Of a stretch of 64,000 nucleotides of DNA, positions 29,954-37,384 are shown in pieces. The notes beneath the pieces are model-generated. The model was not told where the DNA came from. It saw only the letters and a program-made list of their open reading frames with translations, and ran no database searches. Where the stretch lies: contig NZ_MTKN01000011.1 of NCBI RefSeq assembly GCF_001975825.1, positions 106,455 through 170,454 on the forward strand, given 5' to 3'. The stretch comes from [Flexibacter] sp. ATCC 35208. Lineage in GTDB: Bacteria; Bacteroidota; Bacteroidia; Chitinophagales; Chitinophagaceae. The translations under genes and the position numbers were made by a program. Positions within the stretch are counted from its first letter, which is position 1; the number at the start of each line of letters is the position of its first letter.

Positions 29954-30874
29954 TTAATTAAATGAATTTCGGAATTCCAATGGCGATAACTGTGTCTTCG
30001 CCTTAAACAATTTACTAAATGACTGTGGATAATCAAACCCTAATCCATAAGCAATCTCACTCACCGACAAATCAGTAGTAGATAACTGTTCCTTGGCCTT
30101 CTCAATGAGTTTATCCTGTATATGTTGCTGTGTACTCTTGCCTGTTAATGTCTTCAGTAAGTTGCTCAGATAATTCGCCGATACATTTAGCGCTGTTGAA
30201 ATGTACTTTACACTGGGTAGCCCTTTTTTTACCAACTCATCACTATTAAAATAATCAGTCAGCAATGCTTCCAGTTTTTCCAGAATGTGATGATTACTGA
30301 TTTTTCTTGTAATAAACTGTCGCTGATAAAACCGCTCCGCATACGCCAACAGCGATTCCAGCTGCGCCAGAATGATCTCCTGGCTGAATTGATCGATATT
30401 GGTATGATACTCTCTCTTAATATTCTCCACAATAGCAGAAACCGTCAGCTCTTCTTTTTCTGAAAGAAACAATGCCTCGTTCACTGCATAATCAAAATAC
30501 TGGTACTGTCTGATCTTCTTTGCCAGCGGCGTATTCCACAGAAAATCGGGATGGATCAGTAACACCCATCCCGATTGATTTATTTCTTTTGAAAGTGGTT
30601 CGATACTAAACACCTGTCCCGGCGCCATGAAACTCATCACTCCTTCATCAAAATCATACTCCTGCTGTCCATATTTCATTTTCACATTGTAGCCTTTCTT
30701 CATGCTGATCAGGTAAAAATTGAACACAATACTGACCGGCTCTTCCATATGAATATCTTTGATAGGCGCTACGTCTATCACACTGATCAGTGGATGCTCC
30801 GGTTTAGGGAAGCCCCTGAACTCGTGAAATGCAGATATTGTACTAAAAGTAAAGATGCGTTTTCCGGCCATCAT
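29954..30874 (-). CDS. AraC-family transcriptional regulator
   Basis: 306 residues: an N-terminal cupin-like sensing part (about 1-150, with FMAPGQVFSIEPL) and a C-terminal AraC double helix-turn-helix (about 205-306: STALNVSANYLSNLLKTLTG and VSEIAYGLGFDYPQSFSKLFK). The second HTH has the canonical GFxxxxxFSKLFK signature. It lies 9 bp after the NmrA-like gene and 1 bp before a Crp-like gene, so it is the middle gene of a three-gene operon. Such regulators typically sense a small molecule; none can be named. Confidence 0.92.
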   Translation of the reverse strand: MMAGKRIFTFSTISAFHEFRGFPKPEHPLISVIDVAPIKDIHMEEPVSIVFNFYLISMKKGYNVKMKYGQQEYDFDEGVMSFMAPGQVFSIEPLSKEINQSGWVLLIHPDFLWNTPLAKKIRQYQYFDYAVNEALFLSEKEELTVSAIVENIKREYHTNIDQFSQEIILAQLESLLAYAERFYQRQFITRKISNHHILEKLEALLTDYFNSDELVKKGLPSVKYISTALNVSANYLSNLLKTLTGKSTQQHIQDKLIEKAKEQLSTTDLSVSEIAYGLGFDYPQSFSKLFKAKTQLSPLEFRNSFN

Positions 30875-30883
30875 ACAAGTTAA

Positions 30884-31777
30884 TTATTTTGCTGCAAAGG
30901 CGTTGGCAAAGTCTTTTGCGAAGTCTTTCACTTTCACCTTCCCAAATTCCGCTGGTCTGTTTTTTAAGTAATCAGCTTGCAGGACACCTTCGTGCACGCT
31001 GGCATACATTTCTACCATACCCTGGGCGATAGCGGGTTGCATACCGGCAGCTATCAGACCTTGCAGGTATTGTTCATTGGGAAGAGCGATCCATTGCAGG
31101 CCGGGTTTGCCAATAGCCTCTCCTATAATCTGTGCAGTTTCATTGCAGGTCAGTTCATCGCTTACTACATATCTTACCCTTCTGTGGGCAGCTGGCAGTG
31201 TGATTTCATCTGCAATTGCAGCGGCGATATCTGATGGTGCTACCCAGGTAGCGATGTCATCTCCTCCGGTATTGGAAGCCATGATACCTTGTTGCTTGAT
31301 CAATCCTATAAAAGCATACAAGTTATAATAGAAGCCTACAGCACGCATGAAGGTAATGTCTGCATCCGCCAGTGTATTCAATGCCTGCTCTACATTGTAA
31401 TGCAGTTTAATGAGTCCTGAGCCATGTTCCAGATGTGCACCGATACTACTCAGGTGAATGACTCTTTTTACACCGGCCTGCCTGATAGCCTGTGTCAGGT
31501 TGTCTGCCACTTTCTGGCATTCAGCGTACAGGTCTACATTGGGATCGAAGTAGCTGACAAAGGGAGGGATCATGGTATACACGAGGTCAGCGCCTGTAAA
31601 GGTGCGGGTGAGGAAATCTGCATCTTCAATAGAACCGACAGCCGGTGTGGCGCCGAGTGCTTTGATAGCGGCCGTTCTATCTTCTTTGCTGGTGACGATT
31701 GTCAGGTCATGGTGATGAAGAAGTTGTGCCAGTGGTAATCCGATATGGCCTAAGGAGCCTGTTAAAACGATTTTCAT
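30884..31777 (-). CDS. NmrA-like NAD(P)-binding oxidoreductase
   Basis: 297 residues with a Rossmann start (MKIVLTGSLGHIGLPLAQLL, the GxxGxxG motif reading GSLGHIG), then TIVTSKEDRTAAIKALGA and IHLSSIGAH. These atypical short-chain dehydrogenases (NmrA/QOR2-like) bind NAD(P) and act as redox sensors or quinone/aldehyde reductases. The classical YxxxK pair is not evident, in line with NmrA-like members. It heads an operon with AraC and Crp regulators and is divergent from a second Crp gene at 31923. Confidence 0.9.
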   Translation of the reverse strand: MKIVLTGSLGHIGLPLAQLLHHHDLTIVTSKEDRTAAIKALGATPAVGSIEDADFLTRTFTGADLVYTMIPPFVSYFDPNVDLYAECQKVADNLTQAIRQAGVKRVIHLSSIGAHLEHGSGLIKLHYNVEQALNTLADADITFMRAVGFYYNLYAFIGLIKQQGIMASNTGGDDIATWVAPSDIAAAIADEITLPAAHRRVRYVVSDELTCNETAQIIGEAIGKPGLQWIALPNEQYLQGLIAAGMQPAIAQGMVEMYASVHEGVLQADYLKNRPAEFGKVKVKDFAKDFANAFAAK

Positions 31778-31830
31778 GCTATTTGATTTTGTATCACAAA
31801 ACTCCTGATAAACGGGTGCGCGGACGTAAC

Positions 31831-31838
31831 CAAATCTA
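31831..31838 (-). promoter_or_regulatory. -7 element (TAGATTTG) of the NmrA-AraC-Crp operon
   Basis: TAGATTTG on the minus strand fits TAnnTTTG and lies 53 bp before the ATG at 31777. A TTTG occurs 13 nt upstream, shorter than the usual 19-21, so the -33 box is uncertain. Confidence 0.35.
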
Positions 31839-31910
31839 AGGTTGTTGTGTTCAAATCTTTCTCCGCGTTGTTGGCGGCGGTGATATTGGGGGTATCTTAC
31901 TATAGTTTCC

Positions 31911-31918
31911 TACATTTG
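31911..31918 (+). promoter_or_regulatory. -7 element (TACATTTG) abutting the start of Crp-like regulator B
   Basis: Only 4 nt separate this box from the ATG at 31923, so transcription should begin at or next to the start codon. An ATTG lies 22 nt upstream. Confidence 0.45.
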
Positions 31919-31922
31919 CAGC

Positions 31923-32492
31923 ATGGTGCACCCACTGCGAGCTCATATAGAAGCCATCAGTAAACTCACTGATGAGGAATTTGAATATATCCTGTCTCAT
32001 TTTACGCCTGTTAAACTGAAGAAACATCACCTGCTTGTCAGGGAAGGGGAGTTGGTGAAGTGTGAATACTTTGTGTTGAAAGGTTGTCTCCGCGCTTATA
32101 TGACTGAAGAAAAATCAGGTAAGGAATATACTTATCAGTTCGCCGCTGAAACCTGGTGGATCTCAGAGCGGGATGCATTTTTAAATCAGACCCCTTCAAA
32201 AACCGCTATTGAATGTTTGGAAGATTGTGAGTTACTGGCCATTACCCTGGAAGATACCTTGAAGGTGGGGCGGGAACTCTGGAAGTATGAACATTATAAA
32301 AGTGTCAAGTCTGCCCATGGGTTTGTTGCATTGCAAAAGCGGGTGCAGCTGATGATTATGGGAAGTGCGAAAGAACGGTTTGAGCATTTTGTAATGCAAT
32401 ATCCGCATTTATATAACCGGATCCCTAAAGCGATGATTGCTACGTATCTGGGTGTAACCCGCGAAACGATCAGTCGTTTGTACCGTAAATAA
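31923..32492 (+). CDS. Crp/Fnr-family regulator B
   Basis: 189 residues: beta-roll at about 15-115 (LLVREGELVKCEYFVLKG) and C-terminal HTH (AMIATYLGVTRETISRLYRK). No Fe-S cysteine pattern. Divergent from the NmrA-AraC-Crp operon (145 bp between starts) and upstream of the MBL-fold enzyme gene. The coding end of this gene is partly duplicated 47 bp downstream (32536-32604). The start at 31923 is supported by the adjoining -7 box. Confidence 0.9.
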   Translation: MVHPLRAHIEAISKLTDEEFEYILSHFTPVKLKKHHLLVREGELVKCEYFVLKGCLRAYMTEEKSGKEYTYQFAAETWWISERDAFLNQTPSKTAIECLEDCELLAITLEDTLKVGRELWKYEHYKSVKSAHGFVALQKRVQLMIMGSAKERFEHFVMQYPHLYNRIPKAMIATYLGVTRETISRLYRK

Positions 32493-32535
32493 TTTGAGTA
32501 ACATATGCAATTATCCAGTCAGATCTCCTGCTAGC

Positions 32536-32604
32536 CTTGGAGTAACCCGCAAAAACATAAGTCGTTTGTATCGTAATGTTACAAATGTCACAATTTTAAA
32601 GTGA
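32536..32604 (+). pseudogene. Remnant of a second Crp-type C-terminus
   Basis: In frame, 32536 onward reads LGVTRKNISRLYRN, matching LGVTRETISRLYRK at the end of the preceding gene. About 32 of 39 bases agree between 32451-32489 and 32539-32577. No upstream coding part is present, so this is either the stump of a deleted tandem paralogue or a partial duplication. Confidence 0.6.
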
Positions 32605-32611
32605 CATTTGT
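32581..32611 (+). promoter_or_regulatory. 11-bp perfect inverted repeat upstream of the MBL-fold gene
   Basis: ACAAATGTCAC (32581-32591) and GTGACATTTGT (32601-32611) flank 9 A/T-rich bases, 54 bp before the MBL-fold start. The TGTCAC/GTGACA core recalls Crp-family half-sites, and a Crp gene lies just upstream. No U-tract follows, so an operator is likelier than a terminator. Confidence 0.45.
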
Positions 32612-32664
32612 CCTTCGACAGCAGTGCTTTGAGCAGCAATTTTGTGTCTCAAATTACAAACGAC

Positions 32665-33594
32665 ATGAAATATTTGTTCTTCTCTCTACTGTTTTTCGCA
32701 ACATTTGCCACTTATGCACAAGAGCAACCTGGCTACTATCGCATGACATTAGGCGATTGTGAAGTCATCGCTATCTCCGATGGTACTGTTCCCCTGAATT
32801 TAAAGGGTTTATTACACGAAAAGAAAGCAGGTGAAATTGAATCACTGTTAAAACAGAACTACCTGGACACGATTGTAGAAACATCTATTACTGCATACCT
32901 GGTAAAGACCAATAATCAACTCATCCTGATCGACGCTGGTACGGGCAACTTTTTGGGCGCCACTTTAGGCAAAGTCCGTCACAACCTGGAAGCAGCAGGT
33001 TATAAGCCGGAAGATATCAATGTAGTTTTATTAACACACCTGCATGCAGATCACGTAGGTGGTTTAAGTGAAGGTGGTAAAATGGTTTTCCCAAATGCCA
33101 CTCTTTACATCAGTCAGCCGGAAGCTGATTTCTGGTTAAACCCAGCCAACAAAGCCACTGCCAATAAAAGAGCGACTTCTTTCTTTGATCCTGCACAGCA
33201 ATCAATTGCTCCTTATCAACAGGCGGGGAAGGTAAAAACATATGCTCCTGGCGCACAGTTGTTACCGGGTATCAGTGCCATTGCATTGGCAGGGCATACA
33301 CCAGGTCACAGTGCTTTTATGCTGACCAGCAAGGGCGAAAAACTGGTCTTTGTAGGTGATATCATTCATGCTGGTGCGGTACAATTAGTAGATCCGGGCG
33401 TGACAATTGATTTCGATGTGGAATTTGCAGGTGCTGAAGCTGCGAGAACGAAAGCCTTTGATGATGCTGCAAAGCAAGGGTATTGGGTGGCCGCACCACA
33501 TTTATCATTCCCAGGAATTGGACATGTGAAAAAGGTGGGGAAAGGATATGAATGGTTGCCTATTAATTATATGACGGTGAAGTTTCTGCATTAG
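32665..33594 (+). CDS. Secreted MBL-fold metallo-hydrolase
   Basis: 309 residues from MKYLFFSLLFF at 32665; the earlier ATG at 32608 is rejected because the signal peptide (ending FATYAQ) begins at 32665. Metal motifs: THLHADHVGG, ALAGHTPGHS, VGDIIHAG and a late His in GIGHV. The arrangement resembles quinolone/AHL-lactonase-type periplasmic hydrolases (AiiA- or PNGM-like); substrate unknown. A perfect inverted repeat precedes it and a Crp-like gene lies upstream, so it may be that regulator's target. Confidence 0.9.
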   Translation: MKYLFFSLLFFATFATYAQEQPGYYRMTLGDCEVIAISDGTVPLNLKGLLHEKKAGEIESLLKQNYLDTIVETSITAYLVKTNNQLILIDAGTGNFLGATLGKVRHNLEAAGYKPEDINVVLLTHLHADHVGGLSEGGKMVFPNATLYISQPEADFWLNPANKATANKRATSFFDPAQQSIAPYQQAGKVKTYAPGAQLLPGISAIALAGHTPGHSAFMLTSKGEKLVFVGDIIHAGAVQLVDPGVTIDFDVEFAGAEAARTKAFDDAAKQGYWVAAPHLSFPGIGHVKKVGKGYEWLPINYMTVKFLH

Positions 33595-33754
33595 TGTAGA
33601 AACTTTCTTCTAATGTGTCCATATCATCCCCTGCGGATTGAATCGGAGAGTATGTATTTCAGAGGTTCCTTTCTTGTATACGGCATATATCAAAAGTAAG
33701 AAAATTTGGATACATCATTTACTAACCTGGACACATCTACCCCAACTCCCTAAA

Positions 33755-33792
33755 GCATGTGTTGCTGTACAATAAAGCACAGCAACACATGC
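33755..33792. repeat. 14-bp perfect inverted repeat
   Basis: GCATGTGTTGCTGT and its reverse complement flank 10 bases (ACAATAAAGC). It lies 160 bp after the MBL-fold gene and overlaps the start of the dehydrogenase-like stump. Not followed by a U-tract. Confidence 0.6.
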
Positions 33793-33915
33793 ATATCATC
33801 TTCATCACCGGTGCCTCTTAAATGCATCAGAAAATGTGATAATGGAAAATGCAAAATGGCGCATCGCAGGATTAAGAGAGGAAAGTATACGGCCTGAAAA
33901 ATGGAGAAGTTTAAT

Positions 33916-33945
33916 GGAAAAAAAATAGCCCCCGCAAGGGGGCTA
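33916..33945 (-). terminator. Rho-independent terminator of the sulfatase gene
   Basis: 8-bp G/C-rich stem TAGCCCCC/GGGGGCTA with a GCAA loop at 33926-33945; on the minus strand it is followed by a run of eight T. It lies 5 bp after the sulfatase stop. Confidence 0.85.
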
Positions 33946-33950
33946 CTCCG

Positions 33951-35519
33951 CTATATCTCCTTATTAATTATCTCCAACGCCTCCTTATCCTCATACTCCA
34001 CTATCAACTTCCTCAACCGCTCCTTCAAATCCTTCACCACCTTTGCATACTGGGTATCCTTATACACATTCACCTTCTCCCCCGGATCCTTCTTCAAATT
34101 AAACAACTCCCAACTCTCCACTCCCTTATAAAACCTCACCAACACAAAATCCTTCGCCCTTATCCCAAAATGCGGACTCACATGATGCGGCTGCGGATAC
34201 TCATAATAATGATAATACACATCCTTCCTCCAATCCTTCGGCTCCTTCCCCTTCAACAAAGAAAAGAACGACCTCCCCTGTATATCCGCCGGCGCTTTTA
34301 TCCCCGCAAAATCCAAAATAGTCGGCGCCCAATCCACATTAGACACAAACCCAGCTACCTTCGTTCCCGGCTTTATCACCCCCGGATACTTTGCCACAAA
34401 CGCCGTCTTCAAAGACTGCTCATATATAAACCGTTTATCAAACCATCCATGCTCTCCCAAATAAAACCCCTGATCAGAAGCATAAATCACCACCGTATTC
34501 TTACTCAACCCCGTACTATCCAGGTAATCCAAAATACGCCCAATATTTCTATCCAAAGACTTCGCCGTTGCATAATAGTCCTTCAGATAGCGCTGGAACT
34601 TCCACTTTACCAACTCCTTCCCACTTAATTTCTTCGCATCAAAATCAGCCGAAATCTTACCATAATACTTCTCATACGCCCCTGCCTGTTCTGGGTCCAA
34701 CCTTGCATACCCCTTGTTCACATACCGCTTATTAGGCCCTGCATCCGCAGCATCCTTCAATGCTGTTCCAAATTTCTGATGCACTTTCAGATCCAGATCC
34801 AACAGCATTGTCTTATCAATTGTCATATCCTGATCCTGAGCTGCCAATCTCGTATCGTAGTTGTCAAAGAAATCGTCCGGCAATGGGAAATCAATATTAT
34901 CATACGCGCCCAGATCCTGCACATCCGGCAACCACTCCCTATGTGTAGCCTTCTCTCCTACTACCGCAAAGAACGGCTTGCTTGTATCCCGCTTCTGCAA
35001 CCAGTCAAAGAAGAACTCAGAGATCAGATTCGTCACATACCCCTTATACTGAATCGTATCATTCTGATTATTGATAAACTCCGGATTATAATACTGACCC
35101 TGCCCCGGCAAGATATTAAAGTAATCAAACCCAACCGGCAAACTACCCAGATGCAGCTTTCCAATCCACGCCGTCTGATACCCTCCCTGCTGCAATAGAG
35201 TAGGGAAGTTGGTCTGATTCACATCATACCGTTTTTCATTCAGGGTATACCCATTTTTATGGCTATACTTCCCCGTCAGCAAAGTCGCCCGGCTTGGCCC
35301 ACAAATAGAATTTGCTACAAAGTTGTTATTCAGCAATGCACCTGCATTGGCTATCCTGTCTATATTGGGCGTCTGCACCAGCTTATTACCATAAGCACTC
35401 GTCGCCTGGTAAGCATGGTCGTCAGACAGGATAAAGATGATGTTAGGTCTGTTCTGCGCCTGTGTATACAACACTGTTGTCAACAACACGCATAGCAACC
35501 CAAATGGACGTAATAACAT
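33951..35519 (-). CDS. Secreted Cys-type sulfatase
   Basis: 522 residues with a signal peptide (LCVLLTTVLYTQAQ). Sulfatase hallmarks: metal-binding Asp pair in ILSDDHA (D33, D34), and CGPSRATLLTG, where C73 is the residue converted to formylglycine by a maturase (CxPSR). Later, IYASDQGFYLGEHGW supplies further metal ligands. A C-terminal DUF4976-like segment is present (FNLKKDPGEKVNVYKD). It removes sulfate from glycans or other esters; the substrate is not readable. No sulfatase-maturing enzyme (anSME) gene is in the window. Alone in its transcription unit, with its own terminator. Confidence 0.93.
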   Translation of the reverse strand: MLLRPFGLLCVLLTTVLYTQAQNRPNIIFILSDDHAYQATSAYGNKLVQTPNIDRIANAGALLNNNFVANSICGPSRATLLTGKYSHKNGYTLNEKRYDVNQTNFPTLLQQGGYQTAWIGKLHLGSLPVGFDYFNILPGQGQYYNPEFINNQNDTIQYKGYVTNLISEFFFDWLQKRDTSKPFFAVVGEKATHREWLPDVQDLGAYDNIDFPLPDDFFDNYDTRLAAQDQDMTIDKTMLLDLDLKVHQKFGTALKDAADAGPNKRYVNKGYARLDPEQAGAYEKYYGKISADFDAKKLSGKELVKWKFQRYLKDYYATAKSLDRNIGRILDYLDSTGLSKNTVVIYASDQGFYLGEHGWFDKRFIYEQSLKTAFVAKYPGVIKPGTKVAGFVSNVDWAPTILDFAGIKAPADIQGRSFFSLLKGKEPKDWRKDVYYHYYEYPQPHHVSPHFGIRAKDFVLVRFYKGVESWELFNLKKDPGEKVNVYKDTQYAKVVKDLKERLRKLIVEYEDKEALEIINKEI

Positions 35520-35614
35520 GGTCTGGTTAGTTAAAAGTAAATGTCCTGTGTCTGACTAACAGTCTACTGATTTAGTAGAGCAAATAAAGTAAATATATTC
35601 CCGGAATGAAAGTA

Positions 35615-35646
35615 TTTGGTGGAATTTTTTTTCAGGAGTAAATTTA
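35615..35646 (+). promoter_or_regulatory. Bacteroidota-type promoter of Crp-like regulator C
   Basis: TTTG at 35615-35618, a 20-nt spacer, then TAAATTTA at 35639-35646. This is the best -33/-7 pair in the window. The ATG at 35656 is 9 nt downstream, giving a leader of only a few bases. Confidence 0.5.
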
Positions 35647-35655
35647 GAGAGAGTT

Positions 35656-36234
35656 ATGATCGCTGAATTTCAAGCATATTGCCGCACACTAACGCTACTC
35701 TCTGATGAAGAGATAGAGCGGATTACCGCATTCGCAGTTCCCAGAACGCTACAGCGAGGTGAGCACCTGTTGCAGCAGGGACAGGTATGTCGGCATAAAA
35801 CGTTCATAATAAAAGGTTTACTACGTAATTACGGTACTGCTGCCGATGGCACTGAATACATTTTACAATTCTCTTCAGCGCATCAGTGGATATTAGATCC
35901 GGAAAGTTATCACCTGCAGTCTGCCTCAAAATTTAAAATAGCTGCCATAGAGCGTACTGATGTATTGCAATGGCCAAAGGCTGAATTTGATACCTTATTA
36001 AACGAGATGCCGGCGCTGAATACTTATTCACAGCAATTGGTCTCAAGAATTAATTATACCGGCCGGCAGCGGCTGTTTACCACGCTTAGTGGTACGCCTG
36101 AAGAAAAGTATGATGACTTTGTTATTAACAACCCTGATTTACTCTCCCGTGTTCCACTCCATATGATCGCTGCTTATCTGGGTATGTCATTAAAGACATT
36201 GACCCGTATCCGGCATGCACAGTTACATCGTTAA
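35656..36234 (+). CDS. Crp/Fnr-family regulator C
   Basis: 192 residues with a beta-roll (about 25-115, HLLQQGQVCRHKTFIIKG) and a C-terminal HTH (MIAAYLGMSLKTLTRIR). It is the third Crp relative in 7 kb. The NAD-dependent epimerase-like gene follows after 77 bp on the same strand, with a short palindrome between, so the pair probably form a regulator-enzyme unit. Ligand unknown; no cysteine cluster. Confidence 0.9.
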   Translation: MIAEFQAYCRTLTLLSDEEIERITAFAVPRTLQRGEHLLQQGQVCRHKTFIIKGLLRNYGTAADGTEYILQFSSAHQWILDPESYHLQSASKFKIAAIERTDVLQWPKAEFDTLLNEMPALNTYSQQLVSRINYTGRQRLFTTLSGTPEEKYDDFVINNPDLLSRVPLHMIAAYLGMSLKTLTRIRHAQLHR

Positions 36235-36242
36235 TTTAAATA

Positions 36243-36256
36243 TGGTCAAATGACCA
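36243..36256 (+). promoter_or_regulatory. Short palindrome TGGTCA-AA-TGACCA
   Basis: Two 6-bp inverted arms with a 2-nt spacer lie 56 bp before the SDR start and 9 bp after the Crp stop. Possible operator for the adjacent regulator. Confidence 0.35.
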
Positions 36257-36311
36257 CATTTACACCACCACATTAAATGACTTTTGTATCAACAAATTAA
36301 ATCATTCATTT

Positions 36312-37175
36312 ATGCGGGTATTTGTTACAGGAGCTTCGGGTTTTGTTGGCTCTGCAATCGTAAAAGAACTGTTACAGGCAGGACACCAGGTATTGGGTAT
36401 GGTGCGTTCTGATATCAATGCCGAAGCATTGAAAAAAATAGGTGCAACAGCTCACATGGCAGACCTCACTGACATTGAAAGCATCAAAGCGGGTGCAGTA
36501 CAATGTGATGCGATTATTCATACAGCTTTTAATCATGATTTCTCCCGGTTCAAACAAAGTAGTGAAGAAGATCATCAGTTGATTTTAGCATTAGGAGAAA
36601 CTAAGTTGCCGTTCATCGCTACATCTGCGATTGGTTTGTTAAATTATGAACGTCCTGTTGATGAAAGTGATACACCTCCACCATCAGACAAGGTACCGCG
36701 TGCGGCTACAGAAGAAGCGGCCCGCAGTGTCGGTGCTTATATAGTAAGACTGCCACCCACTACGCATGGAGAAGGTGATCATGGTTTTGTGCCTATTATT
36801 ATTAACATAGCTAAAGCAAAAGGTGAATCAGCTTACATTGGTGAAGGGAAGAATAACTGGCCTGCGGTACATCGTTTTGATGCAGCGGTATTATACAGGT
36901 TGATAGTAGAAAAACAGCCGGCGCAAAAAGTGTTTCATGCGGTAGCGGAAGTGAGAGTGCCATTTAGAGATATAGCGACGACTATAGGGAATGGATTGAA
37001 TATGCCAACAGTGAGTAAGACAGGTGCAGATGCGGAAGCGCACTTTGGATGGTTTACGCATTTTGCGGGAATGGGAGTGATGCCTTCGGCTGAAGAGACA
37101 AAGCAAATATTAGGCTGGGAGCCCAGAGAGAAAGGGATATTGGAGGATATTGTGGAAGGAGGATATTTAAAATAA
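36312..37175 (+). CDS. SDR-family NAD-dependent epimerase/dehydratase-like protein
   Basis: 287 residues with an extended-SDR Rossmann motif at the N-terminus (VTGASGFVGSAIVKELL), DLTDIESI for cofactor binding and ATSAIGLL in place of the usual catalytic Ser segment. The YxxxK signature is replaced: the region reads RAATEEAARSVGAYIVRLPPT, so the classical Tyr/Lys pair appears absent. That makes it an atypical member, possibly a reductase with altered chemistry. Likely regulated by the adjacent Crp-like protein. A clean terminator follows at 37197-37224. Confidence 0.88.
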   Translation: MRVFVTGASGFVGSAIVKELLQAGHQVLGMVRSDINAEALKKIGATAHMADLTDIESIKAGAVQCDAIIHTAFNHDFSRFKQSSEEDHQLILALGETKLPFIATSAIGLLNYERPVDESDTPPPSDKVPRAATEEAARSVGAYIVRLPPTTHGEGDHGFVPIIINIAKAKGESAYIGEGKNNWPAVHRFDAAVLYRLIVEKQPAQKVFHAVAEVRVPFRDIATTIGNGLNMPTVSKTGADAEAHFGWFTHFAGMGVMPSAEETKQILGWEPREKGILEDIVEGGYLK

Positions 37176-37196
37176 GCCACATATTCAAGCATCATT

Positions 37197-37224
37197 TTAA
37201 AAAAGGGGATTTATCCCCTTTTTG
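37197..37224 (+). terminator. Rho-independent terminator after the SDR gene
   Basis: AAAAGGGGAT and ATCCCCTTTT form a stem with a 2-nt core, followed by TTT. It isolates the downstream Ter-type operon from the SDR gene. Confidence 0.8.
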
Positions 37225-37384
37225 CGTTTCTGCACTTGTCGCGTTGGAAATTAGTTCTAATTTTCACCTGATTTTACAACTCCAATTCACGAATATTTCC
37301 AGATAGTATTTTTCTGGTGCTGGTGTATAACCAGTGCAGGTGGAATTCTATTGTCAAGACACTAAGCTTTTAATTCATAATGTT

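Larger units (their letters stand above)
33595..33950. other. 356-bp region of gene debris and hairpins
   Basis: No intact gene. It contains a 14-bp perfect inverted repeat (33755-33768 / 33779-33792, 10-nt loop), then a 10-codon stump MHIIFITGAS (33789-33821) that looks like the N-terminus of a short-chain dehydrogenase cut by a stop, a 28-codon reading frame at 33842-33928 of unknown origin, and the sulfatase terminator at 33916-33945. Confidence 0.5.
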
